A DNA stretch of 64,000 nucleotides, taken from NCBI GenBank assembly GCA_902168255.1, contig CABHON010000024.1, positions 45,406 to 109,405 of the forward strand, read 5' to 3'. The notes below the pieces were generated by a model. The model made no database searches, was not told the origin of the DNA, and saw nothing but the letters and a program-made list of their open reading frames with translations. Positions 19,701-27,228 of the stretch are shown here, one piece after another; positions within the stretch are counted from its first letter, which is position 1; every line of letters starts with the position of its first letter. This DNA comes from an uncultured Legionella sp. GTDB lineage: Bacteria > Pseudomonadota > Gammaproteobacteria > Legionellales > Legionellaceae. Both the position numbers and the translations under genes were made by a program.

Positions 19701-19862
19701 GCATGGCAGCATATTCACTTTCATGGACATTTTATCTTTTCCAAGGTAAATCTCATTGATCTCGACGAGATTATTCAACAATTAATCCTTGGAGCCAACC
19801 CTGAAAATATTGAAAAATGGAAAGAAATTGAACAATCAAAAATTTCTGAGGTTTGCGCTTAG
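16752..19862 (+). CDS. tnpA: Tn3-family transposase, intact
   Basis: A 1036-residue TnpA of normal length for Tn3-family elements. The DDE residues are D706 (GGVDGQK), D778 (ITGDMHLMNR) and E910 (NRVEAYHQLR), followed by AYGKKQLIG and the conserved C-terminus SPVAWQHIHFHGHF. It catalyses replicative transposition through the 38-bp ends. The stop codon and last ten codons lie inside the right inverted repeat. The start ATG at 16752 follows an A-rich stretch with no strong ribosome site, as is common for weakly translated transposases. Confidence 0.95.
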   Translation: MSQNKQLAVLSEAEKAAFYECPDFDEEQRFEYLSLTEEELQMAMQRQNLSAKVYCILQIAYFKSVKLFFKLTWNEVDSDDLQFILQQYFPEKIFKPEEITSYEYYAQCKMIATFFEYRVWNKEHQSLLYIYSNDIIQRDIQPQFIALALLSHLTEQKIIRPGYTTLQIIVSTIINDEKKRLAFILQKSLSEEEKQALQQLLINENSLSDLAAIKQDARNFQKNMMGKERDKWRKLKPLYLTMKRLMPLLKLSHKNIQYYADLAEYYTVYDLRKKIMIEKTYLYLLCYTWLRYREINDNLLTAFEFHYQQFDDLLNKNAATQFSEKIVSLHHEEEKDKGTMKNLAFYWLADDKWPDDVCLGDMRQMIFSNVISREALKNKLEPAKKQPPSPQEKDFYWKVVDDIAGKMTLHLRPFVMMLDFSSQTPNNPWLSAVAWIKELFTKNKKLDKQLLEDCPEGTVPAREKNHLCQPDNPSLVHATRYEFWIYRQIFNQCKTGHIFLEDSLLYRSLNQELVSLKEKDALIATLNIPAFAEPIEKQLDALLKELKSLWIRFNKAFKKGKLNHLRYNEKNKTLHLQKSNFAKEKKVKHQFYGQLPLQDVGDVFRFVHEKCQFFSAFTHIQPRYAKQATNEEHLIGTIIAQAMNCGNHKMADISDIPYASLQDTLQSRLRLNTLKKACDLIADDITKMPIFPLYSFDPLLLYGGVDGQKLEVETSTLRARHSKKYYRKGKGLVAYTLLANHIPLATQLIGANEHESYFAFDIWYNNTATLRPDIITGDMHLMNRANFALMHWFGGKLYPRFTNIQVQCKHLFAEEDRAVYKKYKIQPAGFIDRKLIEKEWPKLQRIIATLGLKETTQSILVKKLCTYQQDQKTREALFEFDKLIRSIHTLKCLLDSSIQRNTHRSQNRVEAYHQLRSTIAQAYGKKQLIGKTNSALEISNQCGRLVACAIIHYNSAILSKLYEKYQAEGNSKAITLLKKLSPVAWQHIHFHGHFIFSKVNLIDLDEIIQQLILGANPENIEKWKEIEQSKISEVCA

Positions 19863-19868
19863 AACCCC
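19831..19868 (-). repeat. Right 38-bp terminal inverted repeat
   Basis: Ends TTTGCGCTTAGAACCCC and is the exact reverse complement of 14761-14798. It encodes the last ten codons and stop of tnpA. Confidence 0.95.
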
Positions 19869-19922
19869 ATTTAAAGATTAATCTTTTAAATCAATCAATG
19901 TAAGCAAAATATTTCAGCCAAC

Positions 19923-19954
19923 TTGTTCAAAAAAACAGAACAATCAGATATATT
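19923..19954 (+). promoter_or_regulatory. LysR-type operator and promoter just upstream of lysR gene
   Basis: An interrupted palindrome TTGTTC-N9-GAACAA (19923-19943) contains the T-N11-A form typical of LysR-regulator sites. A TATATT box at 19949-19954 lies 6 bp before the ATG at 19961, with no ribosome site between, so the mRNA could be leaderless. Autoregulation is inferred. Confidence 0.5.
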
Positions 19955-19960
19955 GCCTGC

Positions 19961-20857
19961 ATGCGTATTACGTTAGATGCCTTGTTAGTCTTAGATACCA
20001 TTCAGCAATATGGTAGTTTTGCCGCTGCAGCCGATGCGCTGCATCGGGTACGCTCAGCGCTCACCTACTCCATTCAGACGTTAGAGCGAGATTTAGATGT
20101 CAAAATATTTGATCGCTCGGGACACCGTGCACAATTAACGCCAGCAGGAAAGCTTTTATTAAAAGAAGGTCGCGCTCTTTTAAATTCTGCTCATCAGCTC
20201 GAAGCAAAGATAAAACAATACAAAACCGGCTGGGAAGAAAAAATTTCTATCGTCGTAGATGAAGCAATTTCTGTAGAAAAAATACTGCCATGGATCGATG
20301 AATTTTATCAGGCATGCCCTTGGACTACCGTGAGCCTTCAGACTGAAATTTTAAATGGTTGTTGGGATGCACTGTTATCTCAGCGAGCGGATTTAGCCAT
20401 CGGCGTTTCAGGTGATTCACCTTCGACCAATGATTATGGTGTCTTTCCATTTATATCTATTAATTTTGTTTTTGCGGTTGCACCGCATCATCCTTTAGCA
20501 TCACTTCCTGAACCATTAAAAAACACCGATATTATTCCTCATCGCGCTATTGTGGTTGCCGATACGTCTACTTATTTGCCACAACGCAGTGCCGGACTCT
20601 TTGAACATCAAACCACTCTGACTGTATCTAGTATGCAGGCAAAAATTGATGCACAAAAAACAGGGTTAGGTGTCGGTTATCTGCCTGCTCATCTAATTCA
20701 AAAAGAAATTGAACAAGAAGAACTTATCATCAAAGCCACGGAAAAAACAAAACCTACAACCAATTTTTCGATAGCATGGCGATTAAGTCCTGCGCCCGGA
20801 AAAGGCATGCAATGGTGGTTAACACAACTAAAATCTCACAAAGAGGTAAAAAATTAA
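19961..20857 (+). CDS. LysR-family transcriptional regulator
   Basis: A 298-residue LysR regulator. The winged helix-turn-helix occupies residues 1-60 (GSFAAAADALHRVRSALTYSIQTLE), followed by a linker helix and a periplasmic-binding-protein-like effector domain. The target is unknown. The product's own promoter holds a LysR-type palindrome. The next gene is convergent and overlaps it by 4 nt, so the regulated genes are not obvious. It lies 93 bp outside the transposon's right end. Confidence 0.85.
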   Translation: MRITLDALLVLDTIQQYGSFAAAADALHRVRSALTYSIQTLERDLDVKIFDRSGHRAQLTPAGKLLLKEGRALLNSAHQLEAKIKQYKTGWEEKISIVVDEAISVEKILPWIDEFYQACPWTTVSLQTEILNGCWDALLSQRADLAIGVSGDSPSTNDYGVFPFISINFVFAVAPHHPLASLPEPLKNTDIIPHRAIVVADTSTYLPQRSAGLFEHQTTLTVSSMQAKIDAQKTGLGVGYLPAHLIQKEIEQEELIIKATEKTKPTTNFSIAWRLSPAPGKGMQWWLTQLKSHKEVKN

Positions 20858-21861
20858 AATGGTTTTTTCTTTGTTGACATCGGCACACAACGCGGTGTTA
20901 CGTAAAGACTTTCCTGCGGTGCAGTTGTTGGAGCAGGGGCTACAACAGATTTAACTTCATTTTTCCCAGAAGATTTATCATTCAACACTAATCCCGTTGG
21001 ATCATCTACAAATTGTGTGGCAAATTCTTTTCGGTGCACTGGATTGGAAATAGTCACATGCACGCTTCCATCCATAACTGTTACCGTATAATCTCCCGTT
21101 ATTTTTGTTGAAATTCCACGAGTATTTAATGAGGCAATAAAACGTTTGAAATCCATTTGTAATGACTCTAATTGCTGAGGTGCTATTTTTGATGGAGCTG
21201 TAACAGGTGATGCTATGGTAGATTGTAATTTGTTTTTATTTTGTAGCTCATACAGAAATTCAGGCACTGGCAATAAATTGGCTTTAGTCAGTTGTCTCAC
21301 AAAAGCATCATAATAAGCTGGCGTTGGAATTTTTATAGATAAAATCATATCACTCATTTCCAATGTAAAATCTTTCGTTGCGACTCCCTGCTCTTTTAAA
21401 ACGTCTTTAAATTTCTCAAATTCTTTCTTGATGGCACTAAAATATTCTTTAACAATTTCTGCGTATTCTTTGCTTAAAAAAGTCGGTAGTACTTTTATTG
21501 TCAATTCTCCTGCCAATTTATCCATATGAACAGAAAAGATCCCTGTCTCATAATCAATAGCTGATTCAGCGTTCAATGCATTATCCAACCACGACATGAC
21601 AGAATCTACAGACTCGACAGATTCGGTAGCAGCTGCCACTAAACCCGGCCCATTTTTTTCTGCTCCAGCGCTGGCTCCACTCTCTCCACCACCGCCACCA
21701 GAAGAACCACCACCATGCCCAGAGCAGGTGGGTTTACGCATAGCTCGACACATCCCACAAGGATTATTCGACCACGCGGGGGTTTTCATTTTTTGATCTT
21801 TTGCAAATGCTTGCGCTTTTTCTGACGGTTCTGCTGTATCAGCAGATTTTTTCTCTGTCAT
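20854..21861 (-). CDS. Uncharacterised Cys/Gly-rich protein, effector-like architecture
   Basis: A 335-residue protein with no family recognised. Residues 1-70 are low-complexity, with a Cys-rich CGMCRAMRKPTC segment and a GGGSSGGGGGESG run. The middle (about 95-275) is mixed alpha/beta and seems to contain two similar units (AEIVKEYFSAIKKEF... and DFKRFIASLNTRGI...), each followed by strands such as LEMSDMILSIKIP and GDYTVTVMDGSVHVTIS. The C-terminus ends TPRCVPMSTKKKPF, resembling the tail of the neighbouring 1004-residue protein. No signal peptide or membrane helix. A secreted protein is possible; function unknown. Confidence 0.55.
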   Translation of the reverse strand: MTEKKSADTAEPSEKAQAFAKDQKMKTPAWSNNPCGMCRAMRKPTCSGHGGGSSGGGGGESGASAGAEKNGPGLVAAATESVESVDSVMSWLDNALNAESAIDYETGIFSVHMDKLAGELTIKVLPTFLSKEYAEIVKEYFSAIKKEFEKFKDVLKEQGVATKDFTLEMSDMILSIKIPTPAYYDAFVRQLTKANLLPVPEFLYELQNKNKLQSTIASPVTAPSKIAPQQLESLQMDFKRFIASLNTRGISTKITGDYTVTVMDGSVHVTISNPVHRKEFATQFVDDPTGLVLNDKSSGKNEVKSVVAPAPTTAPQESLYVTPRCVPMSTKKKPF

Positions 21862-21995
21862 GATGACACCACTGTATTGCTCAAAATGGTTTATTTTAGC
21901 ACATATACGTACAGCATGTGAGCAAAGAACTACAAAAAATCAGCGAGAAGTAGAACCACACCATAACGAAATCCAAGACTCTCTCTGGTGCATCT

Positions 21996-22005
21996 GTGTT
22001 ATAAT
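21996..22005 (+). promoter_or_regulatory. Extended -10 promoter candidate
   Basis: TGTTATAAT (TG-n-TATAAT) ends 25 bp before the start codon at 22030. No good -35 hexamer lies at the usual distance, which is tolerated by extended -10 promoters. Confidence 0.5.
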
Positions 22006-22029
22006 TAATTTGAGCAAAATACTCCTTTA

Positions 22030-25000
22030 ATGAAGAGTCAAAAGATTATGACACAGAAAGCTGCCGTAGAAATAATGGTACTTAACCCCGATCCTGCCGT
22101 TCATCATCATAATAAAAGCGTGCATGAGAACTTATGGATAAAAGAACGTTATGGCAAAGATAATTTCCTCTCTATTGGCGTCATGCTAAAAGAAGGCACA
22201 TCAGAACTGCAATTTTACTTTTTTGAAGATTGTGATAAGTTCCCAAATCTACCATTTTTTTCAAGTCTGGACGAATTACAAGAACATTTACCCCCTGAAA
22301 AAAAAGATATTTTTGACAGAACCCATAAGGTATATCTTATGGGGCATGGGGATGCGGAAAGTAAATACGGGTTTGGCAATTATCATGCGCATGATGATTT
22401 CAGTCATGATCCTGATGAGACAGAACAAATTTATGATGATGAATTTGACGCATTAATACAAGATATTTTAAGCAATATACACGCACAAAGAGGTAAAATC
22501 GGCATTACATTAGAAGAATGCCACGCGGATAATCTTTTAACCGCTGAAAGAATGGGTTATACGCAATCCTTTTTAGAACGATTATCAGCTAATTACCCGC
22601 ACATCACTTTTAGTGGAACCGGTCCGCGGGATGACGTTCAGGATTTACAAGAAAGTCTTGCTTCAGATTCCCGAGCATCAGGCGGATATCCAATTTTAAA
22701 TGCACCCATCACTGCCATGGGCGGTAGTATTTGGAAAAATGGCAATACAGTCATTTTTCATCATGAGGGTAATCAAATTGCCGTGAGAAAATCCCCATTT
22801 GCATCAACAGAAACCGCCAAAAGCCTGAAAATAAATACCGTTAATTACGCACGTGAAATTTTAAATCAGCAAACTGATTTAACAGAAACAGAGAGAAAAG
22901 CGATTCTCGCTAGAATTGGTGTCAATCGACAGATTCTAAAAATTGAAGATTTGCACCATGAGCCTGATTTTCCTCATCAGGCCCCATCGGCTAACGAAAA
23001 TGAAAGAGTCATATTAAAACAAGAACAAGAACGATATTTACAGCGGGTACAAGCCATATTATCAAAAGATACCTACAGTGACAGAGATGCGCTCATTATT
23101 GCCTTAGGTTTAAAAAATCTTTCTGTCTTTACGGGACATGACGGCCTACGCGAACAACTGTTTGCCAATAAAGCTTTATTAGCCTTAGTCATGGTAGCTT
23201 GTGGAAAAGTGCTCATTGCAGGTCCCAGTAATGATGATCTCATTGATTTATTATTAGCAAGCGGCGTCGATATTAATAGCGTGGATGCCAAGGGCATGAC
23301 TGCCCTGCATTATGCGGCACAGAGTTTTTATGATTACCGAAACGAGCCTCTTGAACTTGTTAAGAAATTGCTGGACTCTGGTGCCAATATCAATGCTCAA
23401 AATAATAAAAAACATTCGCCCCTAGTGTTGGCGGAAATACATAGTCAAAAAAGCATTGTGATGGCAGGTAAAGATGTCGTCACCTTATTAAAAGTAACGA
23501 AAACCATGCAAGAGGCTGATATTCCAGGCGTATCAATTGCCATTGCTTCCACTCATGATGCTGAGCATCGAGAAAAAATTGCTTCTCTCTCAGCAGGCGT
23601 AACTGATTTACATGCTGAAACACCTGTAAGCAAAGACAGTCTATTTGGTGCAGCCTCACTCAGTAAGCCCGTCTTTGCTTATTTGGTCTTGAAACTCATT
23701 GCACTGAATCAATCACCTGATGTCACGCCAACCACATTAGGTAAGTTTCATCTCCCTTCAGACGTAGATTCATTGGATTTGGATACGCCCTTAGGCAACA
23801 TGATACCGACAGAAGATTTTGGCGATAATCCAGAGGAAATAAAAAAAGCAAAAAACCTCACGATTCGTATGATTTTATCTCATCAGACAGGATTGCCAAT
23901 TGGATATAATCCAAAAAGTGGACCATTAAAATTTGACTTTGAACCCGGTACAGAATTTGGCTATTCAGGCATTCCTTTTGATTACTTGCAAAAAGTGCTC
24001 GAAAAACTGACGGGTTCCACGTTGGATGCGTTGGCACAAACGTTTGTTTTTACTCCGTTAATGCCACATAGTAGGTTTTATCGCCCCGACGCTTTGTATC
24101 AGCTTCAACCCCTATCAGCGATAGAGAATGAACCCTATAAAAAACCCCGATTTGGGCTGATTTATTTAGAAAAAAATAATGGTACTTTGTCTTATAGGAC
24201 CGCAAACTCTGAAGATGCCATTTGGACAATCACGCCAGAAGATTGTTTAAGCGCCGGTATAGAAAAAAGTCGTGTGGAAGCAATTTTTGCTATCATTGCA
24301 TCCTCGTCCGACTGGATAAAAGCCTTAGAGCCCTATAAGAGTGATTTGCTTAAAATAACCGCGCAAAGAGAACACACGCCAACGGAAAATGCGGCGAATA
24401 GCTTATACACTACACCCGAAGATTATTGTCGTTTTATTCAAGGATGGACTAACGATCCAGCTCTGCAATATGCGTTTGAACCTCAAGAATTGCAAGGCAT
24501 TGCTGAATCTCATACTTGTTTGGCTGGTAAAGATGGATGGGCGAGAAGAGAAGGCGTATCTCCCCATGCGCTTCAAAAAGTGGGTTATGGTTTGGGAATG
24601 GCTTTACAACTGAATGACGAAGGAAAAGCCATTCGGGCTTATCACACCGGCGATATGAATCAGTACCGCACCTGTGTTGGGGTCGATTTAGAAGAACATG
24701 GTCTCACTACTGTTTGCTTTGCTAATGGAGAAAACGGACACTTATTAATTGAACCCGTTATTATGCCCAATGTTAAGTTGAAAGAAGGCATGGATGTCTT
24801 TTTTGGAAAATTTCCTTTTGCACGAAAAGTCAAAGAGCTACAACCCGATTGGCGAGAAGCACAATATTTTGGTATAAAAAAAGCGAAGATTGATTTGATT
24901 CAAAAACCCGATGATGATGGTTGTTCTGCTGCTTCACTTTTTAGGACCGTCTCGTCTGGAGATACTTCTGCAGAAACACCATATCAACATACTCTCCCCT

Positions 25001-25044
25001 CTCCTTTTTCAACTCCTCGTCTTGTACCACCGGGAACAAAGTAA
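22030..25044 (+). CDS. Multidomain protein: clan-CD-like protease region, ankyrin repeats, beta-lactamase-fold hydrolase
   Basis: A 1004-residue protein with three parts. Residues 95-250 have VYLMGHGDAES (His106) and ITLEECHADN (Cys164). This His-Gly/Cys arrangement is like that of clan CD cysteine peptidases such as the MARTX CPD or clostripain groups. Residues 400-490 contain two ankyrin repeats (GMTALHYAAQ; LLDSGANINAQ). Residues 490-900 match the class C beta-lactamase/esterase fold: SxxK at S543-K546 (AASLSKP), YSG at 645-647, HTG at 872-874. No signal peptide. The 60-residue tail ends FSTPRLVPPGTK. Ankyrin repeats plus a cytosolic hydrolase suggest a type IV-secreted effector, but this is inference. 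The Met at 22048 is an alternative start. Confidence 0.75.
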   Translation: MKSQKIMTQKAAVEIMVLNPDPAVHHHNKSVHENLWIKERYGKDNFLSIGVMLKEGTSELQFYFFEDCDKFPNLPFFSSLDELQEHLPPEKKDIFDRTHKVYLMGHGDAESKYGFGNYHAHDDFSHDPDETEQIYDDEFDALIQDILSNIHAQRGKIGITLEECHADNLLTAERMGYTQSFLERLSANYPHITFSGTGPRDDVQDLQESLASDSRASGGYPILNAPITAMGGSIWKNGNTVIFHHEGNQIAVRKSPFASTETAKSLKINTVNYAREILNQQTDLTETERKAILARIGVNRQILKIEDLHHEPDFPHQAPSANENERVILKQEQERYLQRVQAILSKDTYSDRDALIIALGLKNLSVFTGHDGLREQLFANKALLALVMVACGKVLIAGPSNDDLIDLLLASGVDINSVDAKGMTALHYAAQSFYDYRNEPLELVKKLLDSGANINAQNNKKHSPLVLAEIHSQKSIVMAGKDVVTLLKVTKTMQEADIPGVSIAIASTHDAEHREKIASLSAGVTDLHAETPVSKDSLFGAASLSKPVFAYLVLKLIALNQSPDVTPTTLGKFHLPSDVDSLDLDTPLGNMIPTEDFGDNPEEIKKAKNLTIRMILSHQTGLPIGYNPKSGPLKFDFEPGTEFGYSGIPFDYLQKVLEKLTGSTLDALAQTFVFTPLMPHSRFYRPDALYQLQPLSAIENEPYKKPRFGLIYLEKNNGTLSYRTANSEDAIWTITPEDCLSAGIEKSRVEAIFAIIASSSDWIKALEPYKSDLLKITAQREHTPTENAANSLYTTPEDYCRFIQGWTNDPALQYAFEPQELQGIAESHTCLAGKDGWARREGVSPHALQKVGYGLGMALQLNDEGKAIRAYHTGDMNQYRTCVGVDLEEHGLTTVCFANGENGHLLIEPVIMPNVKLKEGMDVFFGKFPFARKVKELQPDWREAQYFGIKKAKIDLIQKPDDDGCSAASLFRTVSSGDTSAETPYQHTLPSPFSTPRLVPPGTK

Positions 25045-25186
25045 CATTACCCTTATTTTCTTAAACTGGATAATACCATTTTTTCTCATGAAAAATTCAT
25101 GCCTGAATTTCGGCGATGACCTTTAATTTATTTCGCTATAATCAACATCGATTCAATTAAAACTCTTCTTATTTTGGAGAACATGC

Positions 25187-25993
25187 ATGCATACGAATAA
25201 ACACAACCAAAACTCCCTTCAATCGCTTCAGTATGAACGTGCTCTTTTATTTAAAAGATTACACACCCCAAACAATCCACTGGTTCTCGTTAATATTTGG
25301 GATGCCGGCAGTGCAAAGGCCGTAGAAACGACAGGAGCAAAAGCAATCGGCACCAGCAGCTGGTCGGTTGCCGCAACTAATGGATATGAAGATGGCGAAA
25401 AATTACCCTTAAATTTAGTGTTGGAGAATCTTAAACGCATTATTCATTCGGTCAATCTTCCTGTAACTATTGACTTAGAGAGTGGTTATGGCGAAAATCT
25501 CTCTACACTTCAAGAAACCATCCGACAGATTATCCAACTCGGCGCGATAGGAATAAACTTTGAAGATCAAATCATTGGACGTGATGATTTATATTCCATT
25601 GAAGAGCAATGCGGGCGTATTGAAGCAATTCGTACGATAGCTGAGCAAATGTCATTACCTCTTTTTATTAATGCACGAACCGATATTTTTCTTAAAGCAG
25701 AGGTAAATAGGCATCATGAACGTCATGTGCAAGAAGCTTTAGAGAGAGCTACTGCTTATGCCAAAGCCGGTGCCGATGGCTTTTTTGTTCCAGGCTTAGA
25801 AAACAAAGAATATATCAAAACAATATGTAATGACTCTACCCTACCCATTAATATCATGATTACAGATAATGTAATCTCACTCGAAGAGTTCACTAAGCTG
25901 GGTGTATCACGAATCAGTTATGGCCCAACTCCCTATTTAAACGCAATGCATTACTTAGAAAATTATTCAAAAAAAATTTTTCCACAAACCTAA
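25187..25993 (+). CDS. PEP mutase/isocitrate lyase superfamily protein
   Basis: A 268-residue TIM-barrel protein of the PEP mutase/isocitrate lyase family. The motifs WDAGSAKAVE, TIDLESGYG, GINFEDQ and INARTDIF carry the metal-binding Asp/Glu residues. It lacks the KKCGH loop of true isocitrate lyases, so it is likelier an oxaloacetate decarboxylase-, methylisocitrate lyase- or phosphonomutase-like enzyme. The ATG at 25187 is preceded by TTTTGGAG. It stands alone between the multidomain protein and the convergent MFS gene. Confidence 0.8.
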   Translation: MHTNKHNQNSLQSLQYERALLFKRLHTPNNPLVLVNIWDAGSAKAVETTGAKAIGTSSWSVAATNGYEDGEKLPLNLVLENLKRIIHSVNLPVTIDLESGYGENLSTLQETIRQIIQLGAIGINFEDQIIGRDDLYSIEEQCGRIEAIRTIAEQMSLPLFINARTDIFLKAEVNRHHERHVQEALERATAYAKAGADGFFVPGLENKEYIKTICNDSTLPINIMITDNVISLEEFTKLGVSRISYGPTPYLNAMHYLENYSKKIFPQT

Positions 25994-26040
25994 CTTAACG
26001 AGGCAGTGCAATTAATTTAAAAAATAGCTTTTATTAGAAA

Positions 26041-27228
26041 CTACTTCACTTCAAGCTGCTCCATCAAATGACGATTTTTCATGACATACCACTGTGTAAT
26101 GATGCCTATTATAATAAAACCGCTAATAATCCAGCCGATATTTTGAAAAGTTCCTTGATAAAAAAAGCCCGCCAGTTGCAAGCTAAGTGCTGAAAAAATA
26201 AGGCGCGAGCCTTGCAAAACAGCCGATATTTTACCCTTAGCTTCTGGAATAAAATTGAGGCACAAAGGAAAAAGTATATTAGAAGGAATAATTTGGCTAA
26301 CAATGAAGGGTAAAAAAGCAAGGGTAATTTGCAAGGGATTTTTGCTATTCACTAAAGTTATCCATAAGACACTCAACAAACTGATGATGCAAATTTTAAA
26401 GGATAATTTGAGCATTGTTTTAGATGAGTGTCGATTCATGATAAATCCGAACAACACGCATCCTATAGCAAAAATTAATGCCAGCACGCCTTGATAATAA
26501 CCAAAATGCGAGAGATTCACGCCTAAGCTTTTCATATAAAGCAATGGCGACATACCCACAAAGATCCAATATGGCACAAACATGCAAATAATATTGACCA
26601 TCAACAAGAGCAAGGGCTTTGATTGAAATAAAGAAAAGTAGCCACGTAACGCGGTGGGTTCTTTATGTTCAGGAAATTTATGTAGTGGAATAAAAAATAT
26701 TGCCATACAAGCAGTAAATAACGCGATGAAGAGGAGAAGCTGGAAATTTCCCTGCCAATGAAAATAAAGCGTAACGTAGCTTCCAATGACCGGAGCAATC
26801 GCACAGGCTGTATTCATGACCGCATTCAGCATGGCCATAAAATATTGCTGCTTTTTAAGAGCATATGCATCAGCAATCACAAGAAAGCTTAAAATGGAAG
26901 GTGCAGCAATACCAACTCCTTGAAGAAAACGGCCAATCAACAGCATCGGATACGCCACTGCCCACAAGCAAAAAATACTGCCTAAAATAAAAAGACCAAG
27001 GCCAAATAAAATCATCGATTTGCGGCCATAACGATCCGACAAACTTCCCACAAAAAATAGGCTCAGACAATATCCAATAAAATTACTGGATAGTAATGCT
27101 TCCACATAAAAGGGTGTTAAATGAAAGTGCGTTTGTAATTCATGGAAACTTGGGACAAACAGATCGAATTCCATCCCCGTTAATAAATCCATGAAAATGA
27201 CAGTGAGTAACAGCATATATTTTTTCAT
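26041..27228 (-). CDS. MFS multidrug transporter, Bcr/CflA-like
   Basis: A 395-residue, 12-helix major facilitator protein. The loop 2-3 motif GSLSDRYGRKSMILFG and the motif-C-like region in helix 5 (VIADAYALKK follows helix 4) point to drug:H+ antiporters of the Bcr/CflA group. Its ATG overlaps the stop of the ABC-F gene by 4 nt, so the two are translationally coupled. Pairing with ABC-F fits a drug-resistance operon, though the drug is unknown. Confidence 0.8.
   Translation of the reverse strand: MKKYMLLLTVIFMDLLTGMEFDLFVPSFHELQTHFHLTPFYVEALLSSNFIGYCLSLFFVGSLSDRYGRKSMILFGLGLFILGSIFCLWAVAYPMLLIGRFLQGVGIAAPSILSFLVIADAYALKKQQYFMAMLNAVMNTACAIAPVIGSYVTLYFHWQGNFQLLLFIALFTACMAIFFIPLHKFPEHKEPTALRGYFSLFQSKPLLLLMVNIICMFVPYWIFVGMSPLLYMKSLGVNLSHFGYYQGVLALIFAIGCVLFGFIMNRHSSKTMLKLSFKICIISLLSVLWITLVNSKNPLQITLAFLPFIVSQIIPSNILFPLCLNFIPEAKGKISAVLQGSRLIFSALSLQLAGFFYQGTFQNIGWIISGFIIIGIITQWYVMKNRHLMEQLEVK

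Larger units (their letters stand above)
14761..19868. mobile_element. Complete Tn3-family transposon with one passenger gene
   Basis: A 5108-bp unit bounded by perfect 38-bp inverted repeats. It contains a serine resolvase (16004-16609, minus), a divergent transposase (16752-19862, plus), an intervening candidate res site, and one passenger gene (14853-15920, minus). All three catalytic transposase residues and the resolvase serine are present, so it looks functional. The 5 bp next to each end (TGTAT at 14756-14760 and ATTTA at 19869-19873) are not a duplication, which suggests that an adjacent deletion or inter-element recombination followed insertion. Confidence 0.92.

Noticed and set aside
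14756..19873. 5-bp target duplication of the Tn3 transposon
   Set aside because: The flanks TGTAT and ATTTA do not match.
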